Made by a program: the position numbers and the translations under genes | Shown here: one piece after another, positions 38,732 to 48,825 of the stretch | Layout: every line of letters starts with the position of its first letter | Position numbering within the stretch: the stretch's first letter is position 1 | The notes under the pieces: generated by a model | The model's input: only the letters and a program-made list of their open reading frames with translations | Told to the model about the DNA's origin: nothing | The model's database searches: none | Assembly: GCA_003215655.1 (NCBI GenBank) | Contig: QCKB01000002.1 | Span: 62,001 to 126,000, forward strand | DNA: 64,000 bases | Reading direction: 5' to 3' | Origin: Prochlorococcus sp. AG-409-J16 | Lineage (GTDB): Bacteria > Cyanobacteriota > Cyanobacteriia > PCC-6307 > Cyanobiaceae

Positions 38732-41700
38732 TTAATCGTTTTGCAAGGTGACTAGTTCGCGTAATTGGCTGACACCTAAGCCTCCTAGCCAATCTTCGCC
38801 GGACCCAATTATGTCTTCTGCTAAACGGGATTTTTCGCGAATCATATGATCTATTTTCTCCTCGACAGAACCACTGGTGATGAATTTATGAACCATGACT
38901 CGCTTTGATTGACCTATTCGATAGGCACGGTCTGTTGCTTGGTTTTCCACGGCTGGGTTCCACCAACGATCTATATGAAATACATGACTTGCACGAGTGA
39001 GGTTTAGTCCTACGCCTCCAGCTTTTAGGGAGAGGAGGAATAGTTGTGGTCCTCTTGGGTCTTCTTGAAATCGATCAACCATTTCCTGCCTCTCAGTTTT
39101 TCTAGTACTACCATGTAAGAAGGGCACTTCTGACCGCCATCGCTGCTGAAGATAGGCTTGTAGTAGATGTCCCCACTCTGCAAATTGAGTAAATAGGAGA
39201 GCTCGATCGCCTGCTTCTATTACTTCTTCAAGAATTTCTTCCAGTCTTTGCATTTTACTAGACCGGTTAATGAATTCTCCCTCGACAGTTGTTTCTTTCA
39301 GAGCAAGTGCCGGATGATTGCAAATTTGTTTTAGGCGAGTAAGTAGACCTAGAACTTTTCCATGACGCTGACCACGAGGAGAACGAGCAATAGCATCCAA
39401 GGTGTCTTCAACAGTTTTTTGATACAGACTTGTTTGTTCTTTGCTGAGTCCTACCCATTCACTGAGCTCTACTTTCTCTGGAAGATCAGAGATTATTGCT
39501 TTATCTGTTTTTAGTCTTCGGAGTATGAATGGGCTGACGCGAGCTTTGAGGTCTTTGAGTGAAGACATATCACCATATCTTTCTATAGGCATTCGATATC
39601 GTTGATGAAAGAAGTCTTCTTCACCAAGAACTCTTGGGTTGAGGAAGTCCATTAATGCCCAGACTTCGCTCACTCTGTTCTCTACCGGTGTTCCTGTAAG
39701 AGCAATTCGAAAACGATTTGTCTTAATTGGTTTAGCTATATCTCTTACGGCTTTACTTTGCTTTGCGTTTGGATTCTTAATCGCCTGTGCCTCATCGATT
39801 ACAATTCCTTGCCAATCGATCATTTCTAGTAGATCAATATCTCTTTGCATAAGGCCATAGCTAGTTAGAACCAGGTCTACTTTTTGGAGATTTGTTTTAA
39901 GTTTGCTAAGAGAAGAAGATCGTCTTGGTCCATAGTGTTCGAGTACGATCAATTCTGGGGTAAATGCTAGTGCTTCTCGTTTCCAGTTCGTTAAGACTGA
40001 GGTAGGAGCAATTAATAGTATTGGTCGCTTGAGTTCCTGTTCTGTTTTTAAGTGTTGTAGAAAAGCGAGTAATTGGATGGTTTTGCCTAGTCCCATATCA
40101 TCAGCTAAGCAAGCACCTTGATCAAATCGATGAAGGAAAGCTAACCAGCCTAAGCCTCTTTCTTGGTAAGGACGAAGTTGTCCATGGAATCCTTCAGGTG
40201 CAGGTAGTGGGTCTGGCGCTTTTTGTTGATGGTATTGCTCTAGAACGGTTTGTAACCTTGGCCCAGCTTCAAAGAGATGGACTGGTAGTCGCATGAGAGT
40301 GTTGCCTTCTGTGGCTGTAAGTCTCAGTGCATCATCGAGACTTATTTCTGGATTGGCGCTACAGAAGAGTTCTGCATTTTTTAAATCGTTGGGACGTAAT
40401 TCAATCCAGGCACCTTTATGACGAACTAATGGACTTCGTTTACCGGCAAGTCGCTCTAATTCGCGTAGCGTTAGTGTGACGCCACCGATCATTAACTCCC
40501 AACTCCAATCAAGGCTTTCACCAAGAGTAAATCCCCTAGAAGTTTCAGGAAGTTCTGCTTTGATCGCCAATCCCAATCGACTAGCCAACCCTCCAGATAG
40601 ACTTGGTGGCAGCTCTACTCCAACACCTACATCACGCAGTTGATTAGCAGCTGTTCTTACTAAGACAAAAGCTTCTGCCGGAGTCAGCTGCATTGTTTCT
40701 GGAGTCGCATTATCGAGTCCTCTTTCGATGGGAGAAAAGACTGATAAGGCTCTACCTAATCCTTCCAGAAGTACTTCTCCTGGGTGCTCCACACGGACTT
40801 CACCTAATTGCAAAATTTTTGGACCTGTTGCCCAGGCAGTGCTAGCGGGAACCTTGAGAGTTGGATCTGCTTCAGCTTGCAGCGCAAAGCGAAGTTCCCA
40901 TAATTCTTTACCTTCTGTTGGGCTGAAAAGTTCTAGACAGGCTCTTGCTGGAGCCACGTTGCCAGCTACGCCTTCTCGCCAGTGATGACTAGCTGTTGCT
41001 AGTCGCTCAGCTTCTTCTGAAGATAAATTGATTACACCAGTTTCGGAGCCCAGAGCTTGTTGCCAAGAAGCGAGCAGATGATCTAGGCCTTCTGCATTTA
41101 CTAAAAATTCTTTCCTTAGCTGGGCATCGACTAATTCTTCTAGGAGATTGGCGACTCTAAGTCGACCACTTCGTGGTCGACATGATGCTATAGGGTTCGC
41201 TTCCCGCATAGCTTCTGGTCGTAAGCGAGTTGTCCTGTTGCTTCTTTTTCCAGTTGGCTCTCTCCATGGGAGTGCACAGGTTGCAACCAAAGGGAGACTT
41301 GCTGCTAATTCTTCTAGGCGACGTCGATCGTCTTCCCGATTAAGCAGGGGAACCCATCTGGCTCGATGTGGATACCCTTCGCCTTTGCTGAGTTCAACTT
41401 GGGGAAGCCATCGCCCCCGAGCAATAATGCTTAATGCCCAACGCTCCATATGACTCCACCATCTAAGTTCATCTCCTAGATCAGGATGTCGACCAGAAAG
41501 CGGTAGGTGTGAGAGCCATGCGGTAGCGGCACTAGGTTCAAGAGCTAAACCTTCCACTTGCCATGGCCACCACTCTGCATTTTTTGGAATTGGCTCTCCA
41601 GCTTGTAAAGGTAACCCTGTCCACTCAGGCGCTTCTTCTTGATCGGCTTTACTTGATTGAACTTGGCTGTTTCGGGTGTTTCGGGGCTTTAAAGATCTAC

Positions 41701-41935
41701 TAGGAAGGGTTAAGCATGCGGTGGCATCGATGATTCCATTGGGTAAAAGATCTTGATCTTTCAGCCATCCCCGAAGTTCATCAGCATTTAGTGTAAAAGG
41801 ATGTAGTGCGGGTGTTATATCAGGGCCTGCTGGCTTTGCTACGCGCCAGGTGTCAGCCCAAACCAGGAGGGCGGGGCGACCAGAGCTGGTCGGAGTTCGG
41901 ATGGCTGGAAGCCAAGTGGCGTGCAGCAGGCTCAT
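38732..41935 (-). CDS. SNF2-family DEAD/DEAH helicase
   Basis: A protein of 1067 residues if started at ATG 41935 (MSLLHATWLPAI), more plausible than an extended start at 42019. The N-terminal half is the SNF2-associated region seen in bacterial members. The motor shows DDMGLGKT (Walker A), VIDEAQAIKN (motif II), LTGTPVENR (motif III), and in the second lobe SLKAGGVGLNLTRASHVFHIDRWWNPAVE and QATDRAYRIGQ. It likely translocates on DNA or removes bound proteins. SWIM gene 15 bases downstream. Confidence 0.93.
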   Translation of the reverse strand: MSLLHATWLPAIRTPTSSGRPALLVWADTWRVAKPAGPDITPALHPFTLNADELRGWLKDQDLLPNGIIDATACLTLPSRSLKPRNTRNSQVQSSKADQEEAPEWTGLPLQAGEPIPKNAEWWPWQVEGLALEPSAATAWLSHLPLSGRHPDLGDELRWWSHMERWALSIIARGRWLPQVELSKGEGYPHRARWVPLLNREDDRRRLEELAASLPLVATCALPWREPTGKRSNRTTRLRPEAMREANPIASCRPRSGRLRVANLLEELVDAQLRKEFLVNAEGLDHLLASWQQALGSETGVINLSSEEAERLATASHHWREGVAGNVAPARACLELFSPTEGKELWELRFALQAEADPTLKVPASTAWATGPKILQLGEVRVEHPGEVLLEGLGRALSVFSPIERGLDNATPETMQLTPAEAFVLVRTAANQLRDVGVGVELPPSLSGGLASRLGLAIKAELPETSRGFTLGESLDWSWELMIGGVTLTLRELERLAGKRSPLVRHKGAWIELRPNDLKNAELFCSANPEISLDDALRLTATEGNTLMRLPVHLFEAGPRLQTVLEQYHQQKAPDPLPAPEGFHGQLRPYQERGLGWLAFLHRFDQGACLADDMGLGKTIQLLAFLQHLKTEQELKRPILLIAPTSVLTNWKREALAFTPELIVLEHYGPRRSSSLSKLKTNLQKVDLVLTSYGLMQRDIDLLEMIDWQGIVIDEAQAIKNPNAKQSKAVRDIAKPIKTNRFRIALTGTPVENRVSEVWALMDFLNPRVLGEEDFFHQRYRMPIERYGDMSSLKDLKARVSPFILRRLKTDKAIISDLPEKVELSEWVGLSKEQTSLYQKTVEDTLDAIARSPRGQRHGKVLGLLTRLKQICNHPALALKETTVEGEFINRSSKMQRLEEILEEVIEAGDRALLFTQFAEWGHLLQAYLQQRWRSEVPFLHGSTRKTERQEMVDRFQEDPRGPQLFLLSLKAGGVGLNLTRASHVFHIDRWWNPAVENQATDRAYRIGQSKRVMVHKFITSGSVEEKIDHMIREKSRLAEDIIGSGEDWLGGLGVSQLRELVTLQND

Positions 41936-42318
41936 AGCCGCGACGCGGAAATCATGGAGGAGTTTTGGAAGTAGTTTTGAGCTGCCGATCAGCGGCAACA
42001 TCACCCATAGAAGTTCCAACCTCAGTATGCCAGGGAATCACCCCCCTCGTCAGATAAATGTGGACCTATTGCATCGATTTTTTAGTTCATTAAGCACATT
42101 ATCGTGCTTTAAAGCCCTTTAGAACAGTCAGATTAAATCCTAAGGGAATATCAATAGAAGTTTGAGCAGAGTCGCAAAAAATTCTTTCAGAAGGCCATAT
42201 TCAAGTTACTGGAAGCATAATTAAGAATGAATTAGGAGGTTCTTGAACAGTTTTAAGGCTTTTTGATTTTTCAAGGTGATCATGACTGTTCTACCTTCTT
42301 ACCACGCTTAATTTTGTT
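41936..42318. other. Intergenic region between snf2 and alaS (383 bases)
   Basis: A divergent spacer carrying the promoters of both flanking genes. It contains an inverted repeat AAGCAC/GTGCTT (42092-42097 and 42104-42109), with no T-run after it on either strand, and a GAACAGT/ACTGTTC pair (42245-42251 and 42285-42291) straddling the stretch upstream of alaS; GAACAGT also occurs at 42122. No RNA gene or ORF was supported. Confidence 0.4.
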
Positions 42319-44997
42319 ATGGCCGTTCCACGAACGTCGCGTTCAATTGAATCGCGATCTCGTACTGGAGAAGAGATTCGAAAGGCCTTTTTAGGTTTTT
42401 TTGCAGAGAGAGATCACAAGGTAATTCCTAGTGCATCTTTGGTTCCTGAAGATCCAACGGTGTTGCTAACGATTGCTGGCATGCTTCCTTTTAAGCCTGT
42501 TTTCTTGGGACAGCAGGAACGTCCTGCGGCCAGGGCGACTAGTAGTCAAAAATGTATTCGAACAAATGACATTGAAAATGTTGGTCTAACTGCAAGGCAT
42601 CACACGTTCTTTGAAATGCTTGGCAATTTTTCGTTTGGAGATTATTTCAAAGAAGAGGCAATTCAATGGGCTTGGGAGCTTAGTACTGAAGTTTTTGGCA
42701 TAGATCCAAAGCATTTGGTGGTTAGTGTTTTTCGTGAGGATGACGAAGCTGCTCAAATTTGGCGAGAAGTAGTAGGTGTTCATCCTCAGCGAATTGTTCG
42801 CATGGATGAAGAGGATAATTTCTGGGCTTCGGGACCAACCGGACCTTGTGGACCTTGTTCAGAGATGTATTTCGATTTCATGCCCGAGTTGGGTAATGAA
42901 TCAATTGACCTGAATGACGATAAGAGGTTTATCGAGTTTTATAACTTGGTTTTTATGCAGTACAACCGAGATATTGCTGGGAAGCTTACTCCTTTAGCTA
43001 ATTGCAATATTGACACTGGAATGGGCTTGGAAAGAATGGCTCAGATTTTGCAAGGAGTGTCTAATAATTATGAAACTGATTTGATCTACCCTTTGCTTGA
43101 GAAAGCAGCTTCTTTAGCAGATATTGACTATCAGTCGGTTGATAAAAAAAAGCAGACATCTTTGAAGGTTATTGGAGATCACTCGAGAGCAATTACTCAA
43201 TTAATTGCAGATGGTGTAATAGCAAGCAACTTGGGTCGAGGATATATTTTACGCCGACTAGTTCGCAGAGTGATTCGGCATGGTCACTTAATAGGTATTA
43301 AGAAGCCTTTTCTTGTTGAATTAGGGGAGGCAGCGATTAAGTTAATGCAGTCGGCATTTCCTGAATTGTTGGAGCGCCGTCAATTTATTTTACAGGAGCT
43401 GCAGAGAGAAGAAGATCGCTTTTTAGAAACACTTGATCGAGGAGAGAAATTGCTTTCTAGAGTTCTTCTTAGTAAACCTAAAGAAATTTCTGGAGAGGAA
43501 GCATTTGAGCTATATGATACATATGGGTTTCCATTGGAGCTAACTCAGGAAATTGCACAAGAGAATGGTTTGAAGGTAGATGAAGAGGGTTTTCATCTTG
43601 CCATGGAACGCCAACGTGAGAGAGCGAAAGCGGCAAGCTCTACTATTGATTTAACGGATCAAAGTGCCATTGATCAAATGGCTTCAGATCAGGAACCAAC
43701 GAGTTTTTGTGGCTATCAAGTTTTAGAGCGAAAAAGTATTATTCAGGCTCTGATAGTTAATGGTGAGAAGTCAAGTCTTGGAATAGCAGGCGATAAGCTT
43801 CAACTGGTACTCGATGTAACTCCCTTCTATGGCGAAGGTGGCGGACAAATAGGTGATTGTGGTCTTTTGCTCAAGGATCTCTCTGATGTTGATGGAGCAA
43901 GAGTAGTTATTAAGTCTGTTTCCCGTATTAATGATGTTTTTGTTCATCATGGATATCTTGAAAGAGGGAAACTCCAAGTGGGAGATATTGTGAATGTTGT
44001 TGTGGATCGTTCATCTCGTAGAAGAGCGCAAGCTCATCACACTGCTACGCACTTATTACAGTCAGCATTGAAACAGCTTGTTGATCCAGCTATTGCTCAA
44101 GCTGGATCTTTAGTTGATTTTGATCGTTTGCGTTTTGATTTTCATTGTTCTAAAACAGTTATCCCAGATGCCTTAGATCAAGTAGAAAGACTTGTTAATG
44201 ATTGGATCGCAGAAGCTCATATTCTTCAAGTGCGAGAAATGAGTATCGATGATGCTAAGGCTGCAGGAGCAGTTGCAATGTTTGGTGAGAAGTATTCTGA
44301 TCAAGTTCGTGTTGTTGATATACCAGGAGTTTCTATGGAACTTTGTGGAGGTACACATGTAACTAATACTGCTGAAATAGGAGTCTTTAAAATCATTTCA
44401 GAGACAGGAATTGCTGCTGGAATCCGCCGAATAGAGGCTGTTGCCGGTTCTGCAACTTTGGATTATTTAAATGAGCGAGATTTAATCGTCAAGCAACTCG
44501 CTGAACGATTCAAAGCACAACCATTAGAGATTGTTGAACGTGTGGCTGGACTACAAAATGATCTGAAATCTATCGAGAAGCTTCTAGAGGAAACACGTCA
44601 GGAATTAGCCTTGTCAAAGGCTGAGGCGTTAATGACTCAAGTTAAGAGTGTTGGTAGTAGGCAATTACTAGTTCAACGTCTGGATGGCATCGATGGTCCA
44701 GCTTTGCAAAGTGCCGCACAATCGTTGTTAGATCAGCTTGGTCCTAACACCGCTGTTGTTTTAGGTGGGCTTCCAGATCTCTCTGATAAAACTAAAGTAA
44801 TTCTTGTTGCTGCGTTTGGTCCAGAGATTATTTCTTGTGGTTTGCAGGCTGGAAAATTTATAGGAGGAATAGCGAAGCTTTGTGGAGGTGGAGGTGGTGG
44901 ACGCCCAAATTTGGCTCAGGCAGGGGGACGTAATGCAAAAACGTTGAATGATGCACTGTCTTCTGCCAAAGAGGAATTGACTTCAGCTTTATCCTAA
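42319..44997 (+). CDS. alaS: Alanyl-tRNA synthetase
   Basis: An 892-residue class II synthetase of normal length. Class II motif 1 and catalytic core at the N terminus (RKAFLGFFAERDHKVIPSASLVP, FFEMLGNFSFGDYFKEEAI), editing domain zinc ligands in AHHTATHLL near 574-582 and ELCGGTHV near 674-681, and a C-terminal DHHA1-like Gly-rich stretch (GGGGGGRPNLAQAGG). It charges tRNA-Ala and clears mischarged Ser/Gly. Convergent with speA. Confidence 0.97.
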   Translation: MAVPRTSRSIESRSRTGEEIRKAFLGFFAERDHKVIPSASLVPEDPTVLLTIAGMLPFKPVFLGQQERPAARATSSQKCIRTNDIENVGLTARHHTFFEMLGNFSFGDYFKEEAIQWAWELSTEVFGIDPKHLVVSVFREDDEAAQIWREVVGVHPQRIVRMDEEDNFWASGPTGPCGPCSEMYFDFMPELGNESIDLNDDKRFIEFYNLVFMQYNRDIAGKLTPLANCNIDTGMGLERMAQILQGVSNNYETDLIYPLLEKAASLADIDYQSVDKKKQTSLKVIGDHSRAITQLIADGVIASNLGRGYILRRLVRRVIRHGHLIGIKKPFLVELGEAAIKLMQSAFPELLERRQFILQELQREEDRFLETLDRGEKLLSRVLLSKPKEISGEEAFELYDTYGFPLELTQEIAQENGLKVDEEGFHLAMERQRERAKAASSTIDLTDQSAIDQMASDQEPTSFCGYQVLERKSIIQALIVNGEKSSLGIAGDKLQLVLDVTPFYGEGGGQIGDCGLLLKDLSDVDGARVVIKSVSRINDVFVHHGYLERGKLQVGDIVNVVVDRSSRRRAQAHHTATHLLQSALKQLVDPAIAQAGSLVDFDRLRFDFHCSKTVIPDALDQVERLVNDWIAEAHILQVREMSIDDAKAAGAVAMFGEKYSDQVRVVDIPGVSMELCGGTHVTNTAEIGVFKIISETGIAAGIRRIEAVAGSATLDYLNERDLIVKQLAERFKAQPLEIVERVAGLQNDLKSIEKLLEETRQELALSKAEALMTQVKSVGSRQLLVQRLDGIDGPALQSAAQSLLDQLGPNTAVVLGGLPDLSDKTKVILVAAFGPEIISCGLQAGKFIGGIAKLCGGGGGGRPNLAQAGGRNAKTLNDALSSAKEELTSALS

Positions 44998-45002
44998 GAA
45001 GT

Positions 45003-46949
45003 TTATTTTTGTAGATAAGTACTCTGACGAAGGCTTGCTTCTAGATGCTCCATTAATTTTCGTGCATCACTAATTTTCAACTTACCTAGTTTGATAGCTG
45101 TTTCGCTTGCAATACGAAGCCGCTCTAGGACTTGTTCGGGATTATGTTCCATGGCTTTAAGAACATCAGCTTTGGTATCGCTCCGCACGACATGGTCTAC
45201 TTGATAGTTACTTTCAGGACTGATTCGGATATGAACCGCATTAGTCCTACCAAAAAGATTATGGAGACTTCCCATCACTTCTTGGTAGGCACCTCCTAGG
45301 AACATGCCTATTACATATGGTGCTTCAGGCTTGAATTGGTGTAGTTCTAGTAATGACTTTTTTTCTCCTTTATGAATAAATTTGTTGAGCTTGCCATCCG
45401 AGTCACAGGTGAGGTCAGCGAAATGTCCTAGTTCAGTGGGGGCTTCATCTAGGCGGTGAATTGGCATTACAGGAAATAATTGGCTGATTGCCCATGTATC
45501 AGGAGCTGATCTGAAAATGGAGAGATTCGCGTAATAGGTTCCGGCAAGAGTTGAACGCAAGCCTTTAAGTTCATTTGGTATTGATAAGTCATCTGGCAAC
45601 AATTTCATGAGTGCCTTTGCACATGCCCAGGTGAGCTGTTCAGCCATAGCTCGTTCGGCCAGCTCTAGATATCCAAGCCTAAAGGCATTTAATGCGTCAT
45701 CTTTGAATTTGATTGCGTCAGTCCATGCTTCTTGGAGTTTTGCGGTCTCTATAGATGGCTCTTGAGAAATACTGTTTATGGATTGCAATGTTTCTCGGAG
45801 GTTTTGCACTATTAGGCATTCATTTTCTTTTTTTGGAGGTATCTCAGTTGTCACATTGCTGACACCGAGCACATTAAATAGCAGGACTGAAAAGTGGCTC
45901 GCTATCGCTCGTCCACTTTCACTTACTAAAGTTGGTACTTTTACTTTATTCGACTTACAGCATTCTTGTATGGTTGCCACTACATCATTTGCATAGTTTT
46001 GAAGAGAGTAGTTTGTAGAGGCTGTAGAGGAGGTTCGACTTCCGTCGTAATCGACGCCTAAACCGCCTCCTACGTCGAGGTAACTCATATTTGCTCCTAA
46101 TCGAGTTAATTCGACATAGATCTGTCCAGCTTCTTGTAACGCATTTTTGATAATGCCAATATCATTGATTTGACTACCTATATGGAAATGTAGTAGCCGA
46201 AGTTCATTTAGAAGATTGCTTTCTCGTAGCTTTTCTACTGTTGAAAGTATGTCGGGGATAGATAGTCCGAATTTTGCTTTTGCACCTATAGAGCTCCCCC
46301 AATGTCCTGCACTTTGGCTAGATAACTTTGCTCGTATTCCTATTAAAGGGGCTGAGCCGATCTCTTTGCTTGCTTTAATAATTCTTTCTACCTCGTCTGG
46401 TTGTTCAATAACTATTACTGGTTGGCGACCTAGCTGGCGAGCAAGAATAGCTGTCTCTATATATCGCTGGTCTTTATAGCCATTACAGATAAGAAGTGCT
46501 TTTGCATTGTCGACAAGTGATAAGGCTATTAACAGTTCTGCTTTACTACCAGCTTCTAGCCCGAAATTCCAATGGCGTCCGCATGCCATTAATTCTTCAA
46601 TGACGTGACGCTGTTGGTTGCACTTAACTGGAAATACACCTTGGTATTGCCCTTCATAGCCATAATGAGAAGTTGCCTTTTGAAAGACTTCATGTATTCT
46701 TCTCAGTCTGTCTTCAAGTATGTCGTCAAAGCGAATCAGTAGTGGGAGCATTAAGTTTCTTCCTTCTAACTCGCCTACTAAATCAAATAGGTCTAGGCTT
46801 TCACCCCCTTTACCTTTTGGGTGAACAATTATATGACCTTGATCATTAATTGAGAAATATCTTTTACCCCAACAATTAAGGCCATAAAGGGCCGAGCTAT
46901 CTTCTACGGTCCATTGATGATTATTTGGGGATAGCTTGGATTTAGTCAA
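45003..46949 (-). CDS. speA: Biosynthetic arginine decarboxylase
   Basis: A 648-residue fold III PLP enzyme that converts arginine to agmatine, the first step of the polyamine route completed by SpeB and SpeE at 1.7-3.4 kb. The PLP lysine is in GVFPVKCNQQRHVIEEL near 103-119, and LRLLHFHIGSQINDIG, LDVGGGLGVDYDGSR and the FLGGAYQEVMGSLHNLFG region match SpeA. Length is normal. Convergent with alaS (stops five bases apart). Confidence 0.96.
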   Translation of the reverse strand: MTKSKLSPNNHQWTVEDSSALYGLNCWGKRYFSINDQGHIIVHPKGKGGESLDLFDLVGELEGRNLMLPLLIRFDDILEDRLRRIHEVFQKATSHYGYEGQYQGVFPVKCNQQRHVIEELMACGRHWNFGLEAGSKAELLIALSLVDNAKALLICNGYKDQRYIETAILARQLGRQPVIVIEQPDEVERIIKASKEIGSAPLIGIRAKLSSQSAGHWGSSIGAKAKFGLSIPDILSTVEKLRESNLLNELRLLHFHIGSQINDIGIIKNALQEAGQIYVELTRLGANMSYLDVGGGLGVDYDGSRTSSTASTNYSLQNYANDVVATIQECCKSNKVKVPTLVSESGRAIASHFSVLLFNVLGVSNVTTEIPPKKENECLIVQNLRETLQSINSISQEPSIETAKLQEAWTDAIKFKDDALNAFRLGYLELAERAMAEQLTWACAKALMKLLPDDLSIPNELKGLRSTLAGTYYANLSIFRSAPDTWAISQLFPVMPIHRLDEAPTELGHFADLTCDSDGKLNKFIHKGEKKSLLELHQFKPEAPYVIGMFLGGAYQEVMGSLHNLFGRTNAVHIRISPESNYQVDHVVRSDTKADVLKAMEHNPEQVLERLRIASETAIKLGKLKISDARKLMEHLEASLRQSTYLQK

Positions 46950-47102
46950 TGATGTATTGGAAGTATTAAAATGAAGAATTGTTAGATGAATATCAACATC
47001 TAATTAGATAAATCTACGCAATAAGCAATTTTTGGAATCTTTTTGCTTGCCAAGAGGGCACTTTTGCGAGGACTATGGCCAGATTGTGATTTTTTGTTTT
47101 TC

Positions 47103-47561
47103 ATGGGTATTGAAAGGACCTTTGTTGCTATTAAGCCTGATGGAGTCCAAAGGGGCTTGATTGGTGAAATCCTCAGTCGCTTTGAGAGAAAGGGCTTCAA
47201 ATTAGTTGCTCTTAAGCAAGTGACACCATCTAGAGAGCTTGCAGAAAAGCATTATGGAGTACATCGGGAGCGTCCTTTTTTTAGTGGATTGGTTGATTTC
47301 ATAACTAGTGGTCCCGTAGTGGCAATGGTTTGGGAAGGAGAGGGAGTTATCTCTAGTGCCAGAAAATTGATAGGGGCAACAAAACCTCTTGAGTCAGAGC
47401 CAGGGACAATTCGTGGTGATTTGGCTGTAAACATTGGTAGGAATGTCATTCATGGTTCTGATGGAGCTGAAACTGCCAAGTTTGAGATAAGTCTTTGGTT
47501 TGATTCTTCTGAAATTAATGATTGGATTCCTGCTGATCTAGTTTGGCGGGTTGAGAGTTAA
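47103..47561 (+). CDS. ndk: Nucleoside diphosphate kinase
   Basis: A 152-residue kinase from ATG 47103 ([14 protein letters not shown]); a TTG frame extending 20 residues upstream is unlike the family and was not used. It transfers the terminal phosphate of ATP to other NDPs. The catalytic His is residue 117 in [12 protein letters not shown]. Length fits the family. It is divergent from speA and convergent with thiO. Confidence 0.97.
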   Translation: MGIERTFVAIKPDGVQRGLIGEILSRFERKGFKLVALKQVTPSRELAEKHYGVHRERPFFSGLVDFITSGPVVAMVWEGEGVISSARKLIGATKPLESEPGTIRGDLAVNIGRNVIHGSDGAETAKFEISLWFDSSEINDWIPADLVWRVES

Positions 47562-47597
47562 GCCTAAGGCTTGAATCAAGAAACTTTCAATAGTTTC
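47560..47597. terminator. Possible shared terminator between ndk and thiO
   Basis: Two short hairpins follow the ndk stop: AAGCC-TAA-GGCTT (47560-47572) and GAAACT-TTCAAT-AGTTTC (47580-47597), the second followed by CTTT. They sit between convergent genes, where a bidirectional terminator is expected, but the stems are short and the T-run is weak. Confidence 0.35.
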
Positions 47598-47613
47598 CTT
47601 TAGCGGTTGATGC

Positions 47614-48726
47614 TTATAGGTTTTGAAATCGATTCCAGTAAAATTTATTTAGTAGGTGTTCTTCTTGTTCGCTTAGCGGTTGTTTGCAAATTCTTTTTGT
47701 AAGTAGTTCGGCTGTAATAGCGGCTAAGAGTACACCATTTCTATGGTGACCAGTTGCTAGCCATAATCCTTTAAGAGAAGAAGGGCCAAGAATAGGCAAT
47801 TGATCTGGAGTACATGGTCGAAATCCCCACCATCGTTCCATTGGTGGCCATTGAATTGCATTAGGAAGTAGCGCAGCAATACCGGTTTGTAGTTGTCGCT
47901 GTCCGAATGGGGTGAGCCCTTCACGAAATCCAGCTTCTTTTTCACTAGTTGCACCAACCACTATTAGACCGTCTTCTCTAGGAACCATGTATGTTCCAGG
48001 CCCAAAAATTACTCGTGTAAATGCATTTCGAGGTCCTTGCAGGGATAACATCTGTCCCTTCACAGGAAAGATAGGGAGTTCTTTCAGGATTTGATTGCTC
48101 CAGGCCCCGCTACAAAGAACTCCTTCTTGGCTAAATAGATTGTGGATCTCACCCTCAGCATTTCGGATTTGAACTCCAACAAAAAATTGGTTTTCTCTAA
48201 GAAGTTTTAGAACCTCAACTCCTTCTTGAAATTTCACACCTAAACCAACACAAGCTTTTTCAAGTGCTCTCATTAGGCGTCGACGGTTATCAATTTGACC
48301 ATCTTGCGTAAATAGCAATCCGGTTTTCCAAGGAGTTGCGATTCCAGGTAGCTCGTTTTCTAGTTCTATTCGATTTAATTTTTCTCCAAAATCCTTTGTT
48401 GGATAGGCTTCTAGCTCGGCATTATTTAAAAAAGGAACGATAATTCCGCATTGTCTTAGGCCACAATCAATTCCACTATCAGATTCAATTCTTTTTACCC
48501 AAAGAGGAATTCGATTAAGACTGAGTTGACTTAATAGAAGTAGCTCCTGGTTTAAGCCTTCTGCATGTGGCGCAAGCATTCCCGCGGCAACGAAACCTGC
48601 TGCTTCATTTCTGCGTCTGCTAAGTATTTCAATCCTTTTTCCTTGACGGGCTAGCTCATAAGCAATTGCCAGGCCCATAAGGCCGCCACCAAGGATGAGT
48701 AAAGGTTTTGTGGCTCTTAAAGCCAT
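47614..48726 (-). CDS. thiO: Glycine oxidase ThiO (DAO family)
   Basis: A 370-residue flavoprotein of the D-amino acid oxidase family. The FAD motif is ILGGGLMGLAIAYELARQG near 12-30, followed by AAGFVAAGMLAPHAEG, and the end has WWGFRPCTPDQLPILGPSS and LWLATGHHRNGVLLA, as in ThiO enzymes that oxidise glycine to make the iminoacetate for thiazole synthesis. Convergent with ndk. In many cyanobacteria thiO is fused to thiG; here it stands alone. Confidence 0.88.
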   Translation of the reverse strand: MALRATKPLLILGGGLMGLAIAYELARQGKRIEILSRRRNEAAGFVAAGMLAPHAEGLNQELLLLSQLSLNRIPLWVKRIESDSGIDCGLRQCGIIVPFLNNAELEAYPTKDFGEKLNRIELENELPGIATPWKTGLLFTQDGQIDNRRRLMRALEKACVGLGVKFQEGVEVLKLLRENQFFVGVQIRNAEGEIHNLFSQEGVLCSGAWSNQILKELPIFPVKGQMLSLQGPRNAFTRVIFGPGTYMVPREDGLIVVGATSEKEAGFREGLTPFGQRQLQTGIAALLPNAIQWPPMERWWGFRPCTPDQLPILGPSSLKGLWLATGHHRNGVLLAAITAELLTKRICKQPLSEQEEHLLNKFYWNRFQNL

Positions 48727-48825
48727 TTTGTAGTTCGTTAGGTCTGATTTTTAGGTTTGAAGATCAGAGCATTGATCATGTTCTAATGGTTGTTTCATAG
48801 GATTTGTGAAACCATTTAATTTCTG

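Noticed and set aside
42092-42109. Hairpin AAGCAC/GTGCTT as a terminator
   Set aside because: No T-run follows on either strand, and the region lies between divergent gene starts.
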